Positions 26,044-35,039 of a stretch of 64,000 bases of DNA are shown piece after piece (position 1 is the first letter of the stretch; the number at the start of each line of letters is the position of its first letter). The stretch is from Desulfuromonas soudanensis. Its GTDB lineage: Bacteria; Desulfobacterota; Desulfuromonadia; Desulfuromonadales; WTL. The position numbers and the translations under genes were made by a program. Below the pieces are notes generated by a model. The model was given only the letters and a program-made list of their open reading frames with translations, ran no database searches and was not told the origin of the DNA. Where the stretch lies: assembly GCF_001278055.1 (NCBI RefSeq), contig NZ_CP010802.1, positions 1,837,504 to 1,901,503 of the forward strand. Direction: 5' to 3'.

Positions 26044-26973
26044 ATGAGCTACGCCAAACAATTCGGGCTGGAAAGGGAACCGTTTTCCAACGCTCCGGAC
26101 GCCCGCTTCTACTTCAACAGCGACCAGCACAAACATGCATTGGTCAAGCTGATGTATTCCGTCGATTCCAACAAGGGATTGGCCGTTGTCATCGGCGGGG
26201 TGGGGACCGGCAAGACGACCCTGGCGCGGCGTCTGCTCGATAACCTTCCGGAAGATAAATACGAATCGTCGCTGCTGGTCATGGTTCACTCGGGGATCAC
26301 CCCCGAATGGATTCTGACCCGCATCGCCATGCAACTCGGGGTCAAAAACCCGGACGTCGATCGTTTGGTCCTGCTCAAACAGCTCTACGAGCGCCTGCGG
26401 CAGATCGACGAAGAGGGACGCAAGGCGGTTGTCCTGATCGATGAGGCCCAGATGCTTCAGACCCGCGAGTTGATGGAGGAGTTTCGCGGCCTGCTCAATC
26501 TTGAAATCCCCGGCAAGAAACTCCTCAACATCGTCTTTTTCGGGCTCCCCGAGGTGGAAGACTGTCTGGCGCTCGACGAACCACTGGCCCAACGGGTCGC
26601 TGTGAAATGCCGTCTGCAGTCCCTGACCGTTGAAATCGCTGTTTCCTATATCAAACACCGGCTTCAGGTCGCCGGTTCGAAGCGGATGCTCTTTTCCGCC
26701 GAATCGATCCCCGCCATCCATGCCTATGCCGGCGGTGTGCCGCGCTTGATCAACACCATTGCCGACAACTGCCTCTTCGAGGCCTTCCTGCGCAAGGTCG
26801 AAACGGTCAACAGCGAAGTCGTTCACAGTGTTGCCGGTGATCTCGGCCTCCTCAGCCGCCCGTCGCCCTCCCCGATTCCGCCTCCCAAGAGCCGGGTCGC
26901 TCTGCCGAGCAAGGAAACGGCGGAACTCGACGATATTGAAAGCATGCTCGATCGCCTGGAGCAGAAACTCTAG
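26044..26973 (+). CDS. ExeA/GspA-like AAA ATPase
   Basis: A 309-residue P-loop ATPase of the ExeA/general-secretion type. It starts MSYAKQFGLEREPFSNAPD, the typical lead-in of this group, with Walker A GGVGTGKTT (about 51-59) and Walker B VVLIDEAQ near residue 135, and ends with a proline-rich linker and a short acidic helix. It lacks the transmembrane segment and peptidoglycan-binding domain of full ExeA, so a purely cytosolic role is likely. A GGGAG site precedes ATG 26044. It follows the acidic TPR gene and ends at an intrinsic terminator. Confidence 0.87.
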   Translation: MSYAKQFGLEREPFSNAPDARFYFNSDQHKHALVKLMYSVDSNKGLAVVIGGVGTGKTTLARRLLDNLPEDKYESSLLVMVHSGITPEWILTRIAMQLGVKNPDVDRLVLLKQLYERLRQIDEEGRKAVVLIDEAQMLQTRELMEEFRGLLNLEIPGKKLLNIVFFGLPEVEDCLALDEPLAQRVAVKCRLQSLTVEIAVSYIKHRLQVAGSKRMLFSAESIPAIHAYAGGVPRLINTIADNCLFEAFLRKVETVNSEVVHSVAGDLGLLSRPSPSPIPPPKSRVALPSKETAELDDIESMLDRLEQKL

Positions 26974-27003
26974 TCCTCAACTTGATTGAACATTGAAAAT
27001 CCG

Positions 27004-27031
27004 ACGGCCGGTAACTCCGGCCGTTTCTTTT
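27004..27031 (+). terminator. intrinsic terminator after the ExeA-like ATPase
   Basis: ACGGCCGG (27004-27011) and CCGGCCGT (27017-27024) form a perfect eight-pair stem around TAACT, followed by TTCTTTT. Confidence 0.85.
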
Positions 27032-27087
27032 AGGGGCGCCGAATCGTTTTTTTCCCCCCAAGACCCGCAGCTCTTCGAGGGCAGGCC

Positions 27088-28884
27088 GTGAAACATAGCA
27101 TCCAGATCCTTCCCGAACATCTCTGCAACAAGATAGCCGCCGGAGAGGTCGTCGAACGTCCGGCGTCGGTGGTGAAGGAACTCCTGGAAAATTCCCTCGA
27201 TGCCGGCGCCCGGGAGATCCGGGTGGAAGTCGATGGCGGCGGCAAGAGGCTCGTGCGAGTCGTGGACGACGGCATGGGGATGGGGCAGGACGATGCCTTC
27301 CTCTGTCTGGAACGCCACGCCACCAGCAAGATCCGCTCCGACGACGACCTTTTTTCCTTGCGCACCCTCGGGTTTCGCGGCGAGGCCCTGCCGTCCATCG
27401 CCGCCGTCTCCCGCCTGACTCTGCGCAGCCGCTCCGCGGAATCGCTGGAGGGGTGGGAGATTTACGCCGAAGGGGGGACGGTGAAGCGGGCGGGGGAGGT
27501 GGGGATTCCCGTCGGTACGACCATCGAGGTTCGCGACCTGTTCTTCAATACTCCGGCCCGCCGCAAATTTTTGCGCCGGGACGAAACGGAGATCGGCCAC
27601 ATCGCCGACATCGTCACCCGCCTTGCCCTGGCCCACCCCGAGGTCCAGTTCAGTCTTGTGCACAACGGCCGGCCGCTCATCGAGGCCTATCGGCAGACGC
27701 GGCTCAGCGAACGGGTCGGCGCTCTCCTCGGGCGGCCGCTCCTTGGCGACCTGATCCCCCTGGAACGCGACGGTGGCGAGGGGCTGCGTCTGCACGGTCT
27801 CGTCGGCCATCCCGGGGTGAGCCGCTCGACGACGGGGGCCGTCTACACCTTCATCAACGGCCGTTACATCCGCGACCGGGTGGTACAGCACGCCCTGCTC
27901 GAAGGGTACCGCAATCTCCTGGAGAAGGGTCGCTATCCCGTCGTCATCCTCTTTCTCGAGATCGACCCGGCCCTGGTGGATGTCAATGTCCATCCGACCA
28001 AGCATGAGGTGCGCTTTCAGGACCAGAAGCTGGTCCATGATTTCATCGTCGTCGCGGTGCGTGACATCCTGCGCCCTTCGGGGTGGCTCCCTGTCCGGGA
28101 AGGAGGGGACAAGACGTCGTTGGCCGGCTCCCCGCCTCTGCCTCCGCTCACTGTCGGGTCCTCACCCGCCCCCCTCGAACGGATTCAGGATTCCCTCCAG
28201 GCCTACGCCCGCACTTCGGCCTTTTCCTCTGCCGCGGAACCGCGCCGCCTTCCCGGGCCCTTCCGAATCTCCGCGTCGCCGCAGGCACCGGAGGAGAAGG
28301 GGTTCTTTTCCTCCCTGGAGATCCTCGGCCAGTATCGACGCAGCTACGTCCTCTGTCAGGACGGCGACGACCTGATCCTCATCGACCAGCATGCCGCCCA
28401 CGAACGGATCGGCTTTGAGCGCCTCAAGAGCCAGTACTCCCAGGGGAGGGTGGAGGGGCAATCTCTGCTTTTTCCGGCGATCATCGAACTCGATTTCCGG
28501 GAGAGCGCCGCCCTGGCCGGCCATCTCGACGATCTGGCGCGACTGGGGTTCGATCTCGAGCCCTTCGGAGGGAATGCCTGGGCCCTGAAAGGGGTTCCGC
28601 GGATACTCTCCGACGGCGCGGCCGAGCGTCTGGTGCGGGATGTGGCCGGCGAGGTGGCCGCCCTGGGGAAGAGCGGCCTGGTGGAGGAGGCCCTCGACAA
28701 CATCCTGATTCTCATGGCCTGCCACGGCATGCTGCGGGCCAACCAGTCCCTCGCCCATCCGGAGATCGAGGCGTTGCTGCGCGATCTCGATCAGGTCGAC
28801 TTCAGCGCCCACTGTCCCCACGGCCGCCCGGTGATGAAGCGAATGACCCTCGGCGAAATCGAACGGATGTTTAAACGCGGATGA
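27088..28884 (+). CDS. mutL: DNA mismatch repair protein MutL
   Basis: A GHKL ATPase that couples MutS mismatch recognition to strand removal. It has 598 residues starting at GTG 27088. N-terminal ATPase motifs are VKELLENSLDAGA, DDGMGMG and GFRGEALPSI. The C-terminal domain carries the metal-binding endonuclease signature DQHA(X)2E(X)4E (Asp433 onward, DQHAAHERIGFE), so this is expected to be a nicking MutL of the kind found in bacteria without MutH. The stop overlaps miaA as ATGA. mutS lies 28 kb away at 55273. Confidence 0.95.
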   Translation: MKHSIQILPEHLCNKIAAGEVVERPASVVKELLENSLDAGAREIRVEVDGGGKRLVRVVDDGMGMGQDDAFLCLERHATSKIRSDDDLFSLRTLGFRGEALPSIAAVSRLTLRSRSAESLEGWEIYAEGGTVKRAGEVGIPVGTTIEVRDLFFNTPARRKFLRRDETEIGHIADIVTRLALAHPEVQFSLVHNGRPLIEAYRQTRLSERVGALLGRPLLGDLIPLERDGGEGLRLHGLVGHPGVSRSTTGAVYTFINGRYIRDRVVQHALLEGYRNLLEKGRYPVVILFLEIDPALVDVNVHPTKHEVRFQDQKLVHDFIVVAVRDILRPSGWLPVREGGDKTSLAGSPPLPPLTVGSSPAPLERIQDSLQAYARTSAFSSAAEPRRLPGPFRISASPQAPEEKGFFSSLEILGQYRRSYVLCQDGDDLILIDQHAAHERIGFERLKSQYSQGRVEGQSLLFPAIIELDFRESAALAGHLDDLARLGFDLEPFGGNAWALKGVPRILSDGAAERLVRDVAGEVAALGKSGLVEEALDNILILMACHGMLRANQSLAHPEIEALLRDLDQVDFSAHCPHGRPVMKRMTLGEIERMFKRG

Positions 28885-29864
28885 CGGCGATGGGGAGGAC
28901 GACAGGGGATGAAACGCACCCCCCGCTGGTGGTGATCTGCGGGCCGACAGCTGCCGGAAAGACGGCTCTTTCCCTCGATTTGGCCGAGCGCTTCGACGCC
29001 GAGATCGTCTCCGCCGATTCGCGGCAGGTTTATCGCGGCATGGATATCGGCACCGCCAAGGCGACGGCGGAGGAACGGGCTAGAATCCCCCACCATCTCC
29101 TCGATGTGGCCGAGGTGGACGAAGACTATTCCGTCGCCGACTTCGCCGTCCAGGGACGCCGGGCGATTCTCGATATCGCGGCGCGGGGGAAGCGTCCCTT
29201 CGTTGTCGGGGGGACCGGTCTCTATATCCGCGCCCTCACTGAAGGGCTCCTCGATGCCCCCGCCGGCGATCCCCAGGTGCGCCAGGCGATTCTCGACCGG
29301 GGTGAAGCGGAAGGAGAGGGGGCCCTCTACCGGCGGTTGCAGTTGATCGACCCTCCCCTGGCCGAGCGCCTTAAACCCCGCGACCAGGTGCGGATTGTCC
29401 GGGGGCTCGAAGTCTTTGAAATCTCCGGACGGCGCCTCTCCGATCTTCAGGAAGGGCACGGCTTCGCCGAACAACCCTATCCGCTCCTGGTTATCGGCGT
29501 CACCCTTGCGCGCCAGGAACTGTACCGCCGGATCGATGACCGGGTCGAGGCCATGGTCGCCGGAGGGCTCGTCGAGGAGGTACGCGCCCTTCTTGCCCGG
29601 GGTTTTTCCCCCGGGCTCAAGGCGCTGCGCACTATCGGCTATCAGGAGATCATCCGTCATCTTGCCGGAGAGATCTCTCTGGACGAGGCCGTCGCCCTGA
29701 TCCAGCGGGACAGCCGCCGCTACGCCAAGCGTCAGTTGACCTGGTTCCGCCGCGACAAAAAAATAATTTGGGTTGATTCCTTGCGAGAGTCTGCTAAAAT
29801 CCCCCAAATGACTGAACTTTTTTATGCAGCTAAAAGGAGCGGACATGCCCAAAACCCCATTTAA
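28881..29864 (+). CDS. miaA: tRNA dimethylallyltransferase
   Basis: Adds the isopentenyl group to A37 of tRNAs that read codons starting with U. It has 327 residues. The P-loop GPTAAGKTALSLDLAE is near residue 20, and DAEIVSADSRQVYRGMDIGTAK, the VGGTGLYI strand and the C-terminal RRYAKRQLTWFRRDK are typical. Translation is coupled to mutL by ATGA overlap, and the gene overlaps hfq by 20 bases. The mutL-miaA-hfq order is widely conserved in proteobacteria. Confidence 0.96.
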   Translation: MTAMGRTTGDETHPPLVVICGPTAAGKTALSLDLAERFDAEIVSADSRQVYRGMDIGTAKATAEERARIPHHLLDVAEVDEDYSVADFAVQGRRAILDIAARGKRPFVVGGTGLYIRALTEGLLDAPAGDPQVRQAILDRGEAEGEGALYRRLQLIDPPLAERLKPRDQVRIVRGLEVFEISGRRLSDLQEGHGFAEQPYPLLVIGVTLARQELYRRIDDRVEAMVAGGLVEEVRALLARGFSPGLKALRTIGYQEIIRHLAGEISLDEAVALIQRDSRRYAKRQLTWFRRDKKIIWVDSLRESAKIPQMTELFYAAKRSGHAQNPI

Positions 29865-30078
29865 CATTCAGGACCAGTATCTCAATCAGGCCCGCAAAGA
29901 GCGGATCCGGGTGACCGTTGTGATGATGTCGGGGGAAAAACTCGAAGGGTACATCAAATCCTTTGACAGCTTCTGCCTCCTCGTCGAGAGCAGTGGCGAT
30001 ATACTCCTTTATAAGCATGCCATCTGCTCCATCACCTCCTCCGACGGCCAGTTCCGCCTTCACGGCGGCAGGGAATAG
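29845..30078 (+). CDS. hfq: RNA chaperone Hfq
   Basis: A hexameric Sm-like RNA chaperone for small-RNA regulation. It has 77 residues from ATG 29845, behind AAAGGAG; an earlier ATG at 29824 lacks such a site. The Sm1 part (NIQDQYLNQARKERIRVTVVMMSG) and Sm2 part (LLYKHAICSI) are canonical, including Gln8-type and YKHAI residues for A- and U-rich RNA binding. The tail is short. It overlaps the end of miaA and is followed by an intrinsic terminator. Confidence 0.97.
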   Translation: MPKTPFNIQDQYLNQARKERIRVTVVMMSGEKLEGYIKSFDSFCLLVESSGDILLYKHAICSITSSDGQFRLHGGRE

Positions 30079-30116
30079 CCCAGCGGAGCGGAGCCTGCCA
30101 CCGGTTCGAGCATGAG

Positions 30117-30157
30117 GTCCCTGCCTGGATGGATTCCCGGCAGGGACTTTTCTGTTT
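30117..30157 (+). terminator. intrinsic terminator after hfq
   Basis: GTCCCTGCC (30117-30125) pairs with GGCAGGGAC (30139-30147), followed by TTTTCTGTTT. Confidence 0.8.
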
Positions 30158-30226
30158 ACAGCGTGCGGTTGCCATAGGGTTCTCTGCGGCCGGCTTCGCG
30201 CTGCCCCCCTTGCCGCGAGGTGACGG

Positions 30227-30790
30227 ATGAATCTCCCCAATGCCCTGACCCTGCTGCGCATCCTGCTGGTCCCGGTTTTTCTGATCGCCGTCATTTACCG
30301 GGCGCTGGGCGTAGCCTTCGTCCTCTTCACCGTCGCCGCCCTGACCGATCTCCTCGACGGTTACCTGGCCAGACGCTTGGGGCAGAAGACCTTCCTCGGC
30401 GCCTTTCTCGATCCGGTGGCCGACAAACTGCTGATGACCGTCTCCTTCGTCTCCCTGGCCGTCGTCGGACTCCTGCCGCCGTGGCTGGCGGTGCTCGCCG
30501 TTGCCAAGGACCTGTTCGTTTCCATCGGCATGGCGGTTCTCTATTTTTCCGGACAGCAGGTGGCGGCGCTGCCGACGTTGTGGGGAAAACAGACGACCTT
30601 TCTGCAGGTGATCGTCGTGGCCCTGGCGCTTCTCTTTCCTCTGTCGGGGAGAGGGCCCGAATCTCTGTGGTGGCTTTTCGTTCTTGCCGGAGGAGTCACC
30701 ATCTTCTCCGGAATGCATTATATCTTCACCGGTATCCGCTCCCTGCCGCAGGAGCCCGGAGCGGACGCCGGCCCAACCGAGAGATCCTGA
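30227..30790 (+). CDS. pgsA: CDP-alcohol phosphatidyltransferase (phosphatidylglycerophosphate synthase)
   Basis: Most likely makes phosphatidylglycerol phosphate from CDP-diacylglycerol and glycerol-3-phosphate at the inner membrane. It has 187 residues with several membrane segments. The family catalytic motif D(X)2DG(X)2AR(X)8G(X)3D(X)3D is present as DLLDGYLARRLGQ followed by FLGAFLDPVADK. The N-terminal NLPNALTLLRILLVPVF is typical of PgsA. Other CDP-alcohol acceptors cannot be excluded from sequence alone. It is followed two bases on by an AI-2E-type permease. Confidence 0.88.
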   Translation: MNLPNALTLLRILLVPVFLIAVIYRALGVAFVLFTVAALTDLLDGYLARRLGQKTFLGAFLDPVADKLLMTVSFVSLAVVGLLPPWLAVLAVAKDLFVSIGMAVLYFSGQQVAALPTLWGKQTTFLQVIVVALALLFPLSGRGPESLWWLFVLAGGVTIFSGMHYIFTGIRSLPQEPGADAGPTERS

Positions 30791-30791
30791 C

Positions 30792-31880
30792 ATGTTTCGT
30801 AATCCCTGGGTCCTGGTCGCGACGCTGGCTGGAATCGTCCTTTGCTCCCTCTTCCTCGTCACGATTCGCTCCATTGCCGTCCCTTTTCTGCTGGCGCTGA
30901 TTCTCGCCTATTTTCTCGATCCGGCGGCGGACTATCTTGAAGCCCGCAGATTTTCCCGACCGCTGGCGGTCTGTACGGTCTTTGCCGCTTTTTTGGTGGC
31001 GGCAGCTGCCGTCCTCGCATTCCTTATTCCCGCGGTCCGGAGCGAAGTGGCCCTCATGCAGAAGGCCCTGCCGACCTACGCCGAAAGTCTCTACCGTGCC
31101 GTTCCGTCCCCCCTGGCCGATTTCCTGGGGATTGCCGGGGGAGAGGATCTGCAGGGTCTCGTCGACCGCGCCATCGATGCCGGCAGGAACCTTTCCAGCG
31201 ACGTTCTCAAACAGATCGCCGTCTTCCTCTCCCGGGCCTTTTCCTCCACCTTCGGCTTTCTTCTGGCGGTGCTCGGCTATTTCATCATTCCCGTCTACCT
31301 CTTCTACCTGCTGCGGGATTTCGACCGCATGAAGGCAGGAGTCGCCGACCTCATCCCCCTCCGCCACCGACGGCAGATCCTTGACCTGGGGGGGGAGATC
31401 GACGGGGTTCTCAGCGGTTTTATCCGCGGCCAGCTCAGCGTCTGTTTAGTCCTGGCGGTCCTCTACAGCCTCGGTCTGGCGGTCATCGGCATCGATCTGG
31501 CCCTGGTGATCGGCATCGTTTCGGGGATGGCTTTCATCATCCCCTATCTGGGGACGATCCTCGGCATCATCGCCGCGACCATCATGGCCGCCCTCAAGTT
31601 TCACGACCTCCTCCACCCCCTGCTGGCCATCGGCTGGTTCCTCCTCGTTCAGGGGCTCGAAGGGGCGGTCATCACACCCTTTCTGGTGGGCGACCGGGTC
31701 GGACTCCATCCTCTGGCGACCATCCTCGCCGTTCTCATCGGCGGCGAACTCTTCGGCTTTCTCGGGCTGCTGCTGGCGGTCCCTGTCGCCGCCTCGGCCA
31801 ATGTCCTGTGGCGCCGCCTGCTCGTGACCTATCGGGGGTCGGCCTTTTTCGCCGCTCCGGCCGACAAGGGGAAGATTTGA
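30792..31880 (+). CDS. AI-2E family transporter
   Basis: A 362-residue integral membrane protein of the AI-2E/PerM/TqsA family, with about eight hydrophobic segments. The start chosen is ATG 30792, one base after the pgsA stop. N-terminal SIAVPFLLALILAYFLDPAADYLE and the C-terminal IGIVSGMAFIIPYLGTILG and FLGLLLAVPVAASANVL are family-typical. Members export or exchange small solutes, and only a few have been linked to autoinducer-2, so the substrate here is unknown. Confidence 0.9.
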   Translation: MFRNPWVLVATLAGIVLCSLFLVTIRSIAVPFLLALILAYFLDPAADYLEARRFSRPLAVCTVFAAFLVAAAAVLAFLIPAVRSEVALMQKALPTYAESLYRAVPSPLADFLGIAGGEDLQGLVDRAIDAGRNLSSDVLKQIAVFLSRAFSSTFGFLLAVLGYFIIPVYLFYLLRDFDRMKAGVADLIPLRHRRQILDLGGEIDGVLSGFIRGQLSVCLVLAVLYSLGLAVIGIDLALVIGIVSGMAFIIPYLGTILGIIAATIMAALKFHDLLHPLLAIGWFLLVQGLEGAVITPFLVGDRVGLHPLATILAVLIGGELFGFLGLLLAVPVAASANVLWRRLLVTYRGSAFFAAPADKGKI

Positions 31881-31881
31881 A

Positions 31882-33171
31882 ATGCTGGAGATTCTAGCCG
31901 TCGAACCGGGGAGCATCGCCGAAGAGCTGGAGCTGCAGGCCGGAGACGTCCTTCTTGCCGTCAACGACAAGCCGCTGCGCGACCAGATCGATTTTCAGGT
32001 CTACACCGCCGTCGAGGATCTGGTTCTCGAGGTGCGCAGGAAGGACGGCGAAATGTGGGAGCTGGAACTGGAGAAGGATGCCTTTGAGCCCCTCGGTCTC
32101 CACTTCGAACACCCCGATCCGACCGAGTGCGGCAACAACTGCATCTTCTGCTTCGTCCACCAGCTCCCCCGGGGACTGCGCCGCACCCTCTATGTCAAGG
32201 ACGAGGATTACCGCTTCTCCTACCTCTACGGCTCCTACGTCACCCTGACCAATATCAGCGATGCCGACATGGAGCGGATCATCGAACAGCGCCTCTCCCC
32301 CCTCTATGTCTCGGTGCATGCCACGGACGAAGAACTGCGCACACGGCTCATCGGCCGTCAGGGGCCGCCGGTCCTCGACCTCCTTGAGCGCCTGACCGCC
32401 GCCGGAATCGAGGTCCATACCCAGATCGTCCTCTGCCCCGGCTTCAACGACGGGGCGCAGCTCGAGCGCACCATCGGCGACCTCTACGCCCTGCATCCGG
32501 GGATTCGCACCCTGGCGGTGGTCCCCGTCGGCCTCACCGGCTATCGGGAGCGCCTCCCCCAGCTTCGCCCCCTGGACGCCGCCGGGGCCGCCGCGGTTCT
32601 TGAAACCCTGCATCGTTTCCAGGAGCGTTATCTCGCCGAGGCCGGCACACGATTCGTCTTCGCTGCCGACGAGCTCTATCTCAAGGCCGGGGTGGAGTTT
32701 CCAGCCTTGGAAGCCTACGAGGAGCTCTCGCAGGTGGAAAACGGCGTCGGCCTGATCCCGGTATTTCGCGCCGATGCCGGCGACGTCCTCCAGGAGGCGC
32801 GAAAGCTCCGAGCCGGAGCCGTTTCGACCTTCACCGGTGCATCGGCCTCCGGGGAGCTGACCCGTTTTGCCGCCGCCCTGGCGGCAAAGACCGGGGTGAA
32901 AATCCACCTGCACACGATCCGCAACGACTTTTTCGGCGGCGAGGTCACCGTGGCCGGACTGATCGCCGGAGCCGACCTCATCGCCCAGCTGAAGGGAAAA
33001 GAGCTCGGTGAGGCCCTGCTCGTTCCCGACGTGGTCCTGCGCGACGGCGAGGATGTCTTTCTCGACGATCTGACCCTCCCCCAGTTGGCGCAGGCTCTCG
33101 GCGTTGCGGTTTTCAAGATTGACAGCACCCCCTGGGGCCTTTTGGAGGGGCTCGAGGAACTGTTCCGGTGA
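31882..33171 (+). CDS. DUF512 radical-SAM-like protein with N-terminal PDZ domain
   Basis: A 429-residue protein whose family role is unknown. An N-terminal PDZ-like segment (ILAVEPGSIAEELELQAGDVLLAVND) is followed by a radical-SAM CX3CX2C cluster motif (Cys83, Cys87, Cys90 in CGNNCIFC) and a C-terminal DUF512 domain. The variant lacks nothing obvious in the SAM-binding region that I can judge. It begins one base after the AI-2E gene, so it probably shares that transcript. Family members are common in anaerobes. Confidence 0.9.
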   Translation: MLEILAVEPGSIAEELELQAGDVLLAVNDKPLRDQIDFQVYTAVEDLVLEVRRKDGEMWELELEKDAFEPLGLHFEHPDPTECGNNCIFCFVHQLPRGLRRTLYVKDEDYRFSYLYGSYVTLTNISDADMERIIEQRLSPLYVSVHATDEELRTRLIGRQGPPVLDLLERLTAAGIEVHTQIVLCPGFNDGAQLERTIGDLYALHPGIRTLAVVPVGLTGYRERLPQLRPLDAAGAAAVLETLHRFQERYLAEAGTRFVFAADELYLKAGVEFPALEAYEELSQVENGVGLIPVFRADAGDVLQEARKLRAGAVSTFTGASASGELTRFAAALAAKTGVKIHLHTIRNDFFGGEVTVAGLIAGADLIAQLKGKELGEALLVPDVVLRDGEDVFLDDLTLPQLAQALGVAVFKIDSTPWGLLEGLEELFR

Positions 33172-33208
33172 TCTCAAAACGCCAAAGGATTCGAAGGAGA
33201 TGAGAGTG

Positions 33209-33850
33209 ATGGACGACAACCAGCTTTGGCACCGGCGGACCCTGATGGAGAAGGCCGGCAAGTCCCTCGAGAAAAACGGCTTTGCCGTTTCCCTTCACGA
33301 CGATGCCGACGGGGCTCGCGCCCATCTGCTGGCTGCCTGTAACAGGGCGCAGACCATAGGATTCGGCGGTTCCATGTCCGTTGCCGCTCTCGGCATCGCC
33401 CGGGATCTTGCAGGGGAGGGGAAGACCCTCCTCGTCCATTCCCGGGCCGGCCTCACCTCCGAGGAGCGCCTCCGGATCATGCAGGAACAGCTTTGCTGCG
33501 ATCTCTTCCTGACCGGGACCAATGCCCTGACTCTGCAGGGGCAGCTGGTCAACATCGACGCCACCGGCAACCGGGTCGGCGCCATGGCCTTCGGACCCAA
33601 ACAGGTGATCATCGTCGCAGGGGTCAACAAGATCGTCGCCGACCTCGAGGCCGCCCTGAAGCGGGTTCGGGAGGTTGCATCCCCCCCCAACGCCCGCCGC
33701 CTCGGCTACAACACTCCCTGCGCAAAAACCGGGATCTGCAGCGACTGCGACTCCCCGGAGCGGATTTGCCGCATCACCACCATCCTCGACCGTCGGCCGC
33801 GCCTCACCGATGTGCACGTCTGTCTGGTCGGTGCCGACCTCGGTTATTAA
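33209..33850 (+). CDS. LUD-domain (lactate utilisation, LutC/YkgG-type) protein
   Basis: A 213-residue single-domain LUD (formerly DUF162) protein. The start is ATG 33209, nine bases after AAGGAG; ATG 33200 overlaps that site. Core features are IGFGGSMSVAALGI, LTGTNALTLQGQLVNIDATGNRVGAM and the C-terminal cysteine group CAKTGICSDCDSPERIC. LutC works with LutA and LutB in L-lactate oxidation, but neither partner is adjacent here, so a role in lactate use is not supported. The standalone form has no settled function. Confidence 0.88.
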   Translation: MDDNQLWHRRTLMEKAGKSLEKNGFAVSLHDDADGARAHLLAACNRAQTIGFGGSMSVAALGIARDLAGEGKTLLVHSRAGLTSEERLRIMQEQLCCDLFLTGTNALTLQGQLVNIDATGNRVGAMAFGPKQVIIVAGVNKIVADLEAALKRVREVASPPNARRLGYNTPCAKTGICSDCDSPERICRITTILDRRPRLTDVHVCLVGADLGY

Positions 33851-33878
33851 TCCCCTTACAATGAGAAGGAATGACACC

Positions 33879-34664
33879 ATGCAAGAGGTTGAACAGTATT
33901 TGATCCAGGGGCGTGAGGCGCTGGAGATCGGGGATTACCCCCAGGCCATCGCCAGTTTTCGCAAGGCCCTCAAGGAGGCCCCCGAGACCGCCGAGATCTT
34001 CGCTCTTCTCGGCGAAGCCCTGGCCGAAGGGGGGAAACTCTCCGAGGGGATCCAGGCCTACGAAAAGGGGCTGGCCCTGGCGCCGGAGAATCTGGACATG
34101 CTTTACGATCTTGCCGATCTCTATTTTGAGGGGCAGCAAGCCGAAAAAGCCCTGGAGACCTACCGGCGGATTCTCGATCTCGACGAAAAAGAGGCCGACG
34201 CCTGGGTCAGCATGGGTCTGGTGCACTTCAGCCAGGAGCGCCTCGAGCAGGCGACCGAATGCTACCGCCGTGCCCTGGCAATCGAGCCGGAGTCGACCTT
34301 CGCCCTCAATTCCATGGGGGACGCCGCCTATGCCGCCGGCGACAATTCCCAGGCCCTTAAATATTACCGCCAGGCACTCGACCTCGATCCCGAAGACCCC
34401 CAGGGGCACTACAATCTCGCCGAAATGTATTACGATACCGACGACCTCTCCGGCGCCGAAACCGAGTGTCGCGAGGCGCTGCGTCTCGATCCCGGCTTCG
34501 CCTACGCCTATCTGACCCTGGGGAATATCTATCTCGATCAGGAGGAACCTCACAAGGCGCTGCACAGTTTTCAGGAATTCCTGCTACGCGAGCGCTCCGA
34601 TTCCTCCCGGGAGATCCGCACCGAAGTGGCGGCCCTGGTCGAAGGGCTGGAGGCCGAACTCTGA
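33879..34664 (+). CDS. tetratricopeptide-repeat protein
   Basis: A 261-residue protein made almost entirely of about six TPR units (EALEIGDYPQAIASFRKALKEAP, ATECYRRALAIEPESTFAL, ALKYYRQALDLDPEDPQGHYNL). No signal peptide or other domain is seen, so it is probably a cytosolic protein-protein adaptor. The start is ATG 33879 with AAGGA a few bases upstream; ATG 33861 is also in frame. It lies 28 bases after the LUD gene and 21 bases before the lrgA-like gene, and its partner is unknown. Confidence 0.87.
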   Translation: MQEVEQYLIQGREALEIGDYPQAIASFRKALKEAPETAEIFALLGEALAEGGKLSEGIQAYEKGLALAPENLDMLYDLADLYFEGQQAEKALETYRRILDLDEKEADAWVSMGLVHFSQERLEQATECYRRALAIEPESTFALNSMGDAAYAAGDNSQALKYYRQALDLDPEDPQGHYNLAEMYYDTDDLSGAETECREALRLDPGFAYAYLTLGNIYLDQEEPHKALHSFQEFLLRERSDSSREIRTEVAALVEGLEAEL

Positions 34665-34685
34665 ATTAGTCGAAGGGGACGGATT

Positions 34686-35039
34686 GTGGTACGAGGATTT
34701 GCCATTTTGCTGCTGCTACAGTTTGCCGGAGAGGCCTTGGGACGGTCGCTCGGACTCCCTGTCCCGGGGAACGTGATCGGCATGGGACTGCTGTTGGCTG
34801 CCCTGGCCGGCGGACTGGTGCGTCTCGAATGGGTTCAGGAGGCCGCCGACCTACTCCTGTCCCATTTCGCCCTGTTCTTCGTTCCGGCGGGGGTCGGCGT
34901 CATGGTCTATTACGACGTTATCCGTCAGGAGTGGCTGCCGATCGTCGTGGCGACGGTGCTGAGCACCTTTGCGGTCATGGCGGTGACCGGCTGGACCGAA
35001 GGGTATCTGGCGCGGCGGGGAGGGAGCGATGGCTGCTGA
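34686..35039 (+). CDS. lrgA: CidA/LrgA family membrane protein
   Basis: A 117-residue protein with about four hydrophobic segments of the CidA/LrgA family, which is described as holin-like or as a pyruvate/organic acid transport component with LrgB. The start is GTG 34686. Typical segments are LLLLQFAGEALGRSLGLPVPGNVIGMGLLL and FALFFVPAGVGVMVYYDVI. It overlaps lrgB by 11 bases. The gene symbol is by family, not proven function. Confidence 0.88.
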   Translation: MVRGFAILLLLQFAGEALGRSLGLPVPGNVIGMGLLLAALAGGLVRLEWVQEAADLLLSHFALFFVPAGVGVMVYYDVIRQEWLPIVVATVLSTFAVMAVTGWTEGYLARRGGSDGC

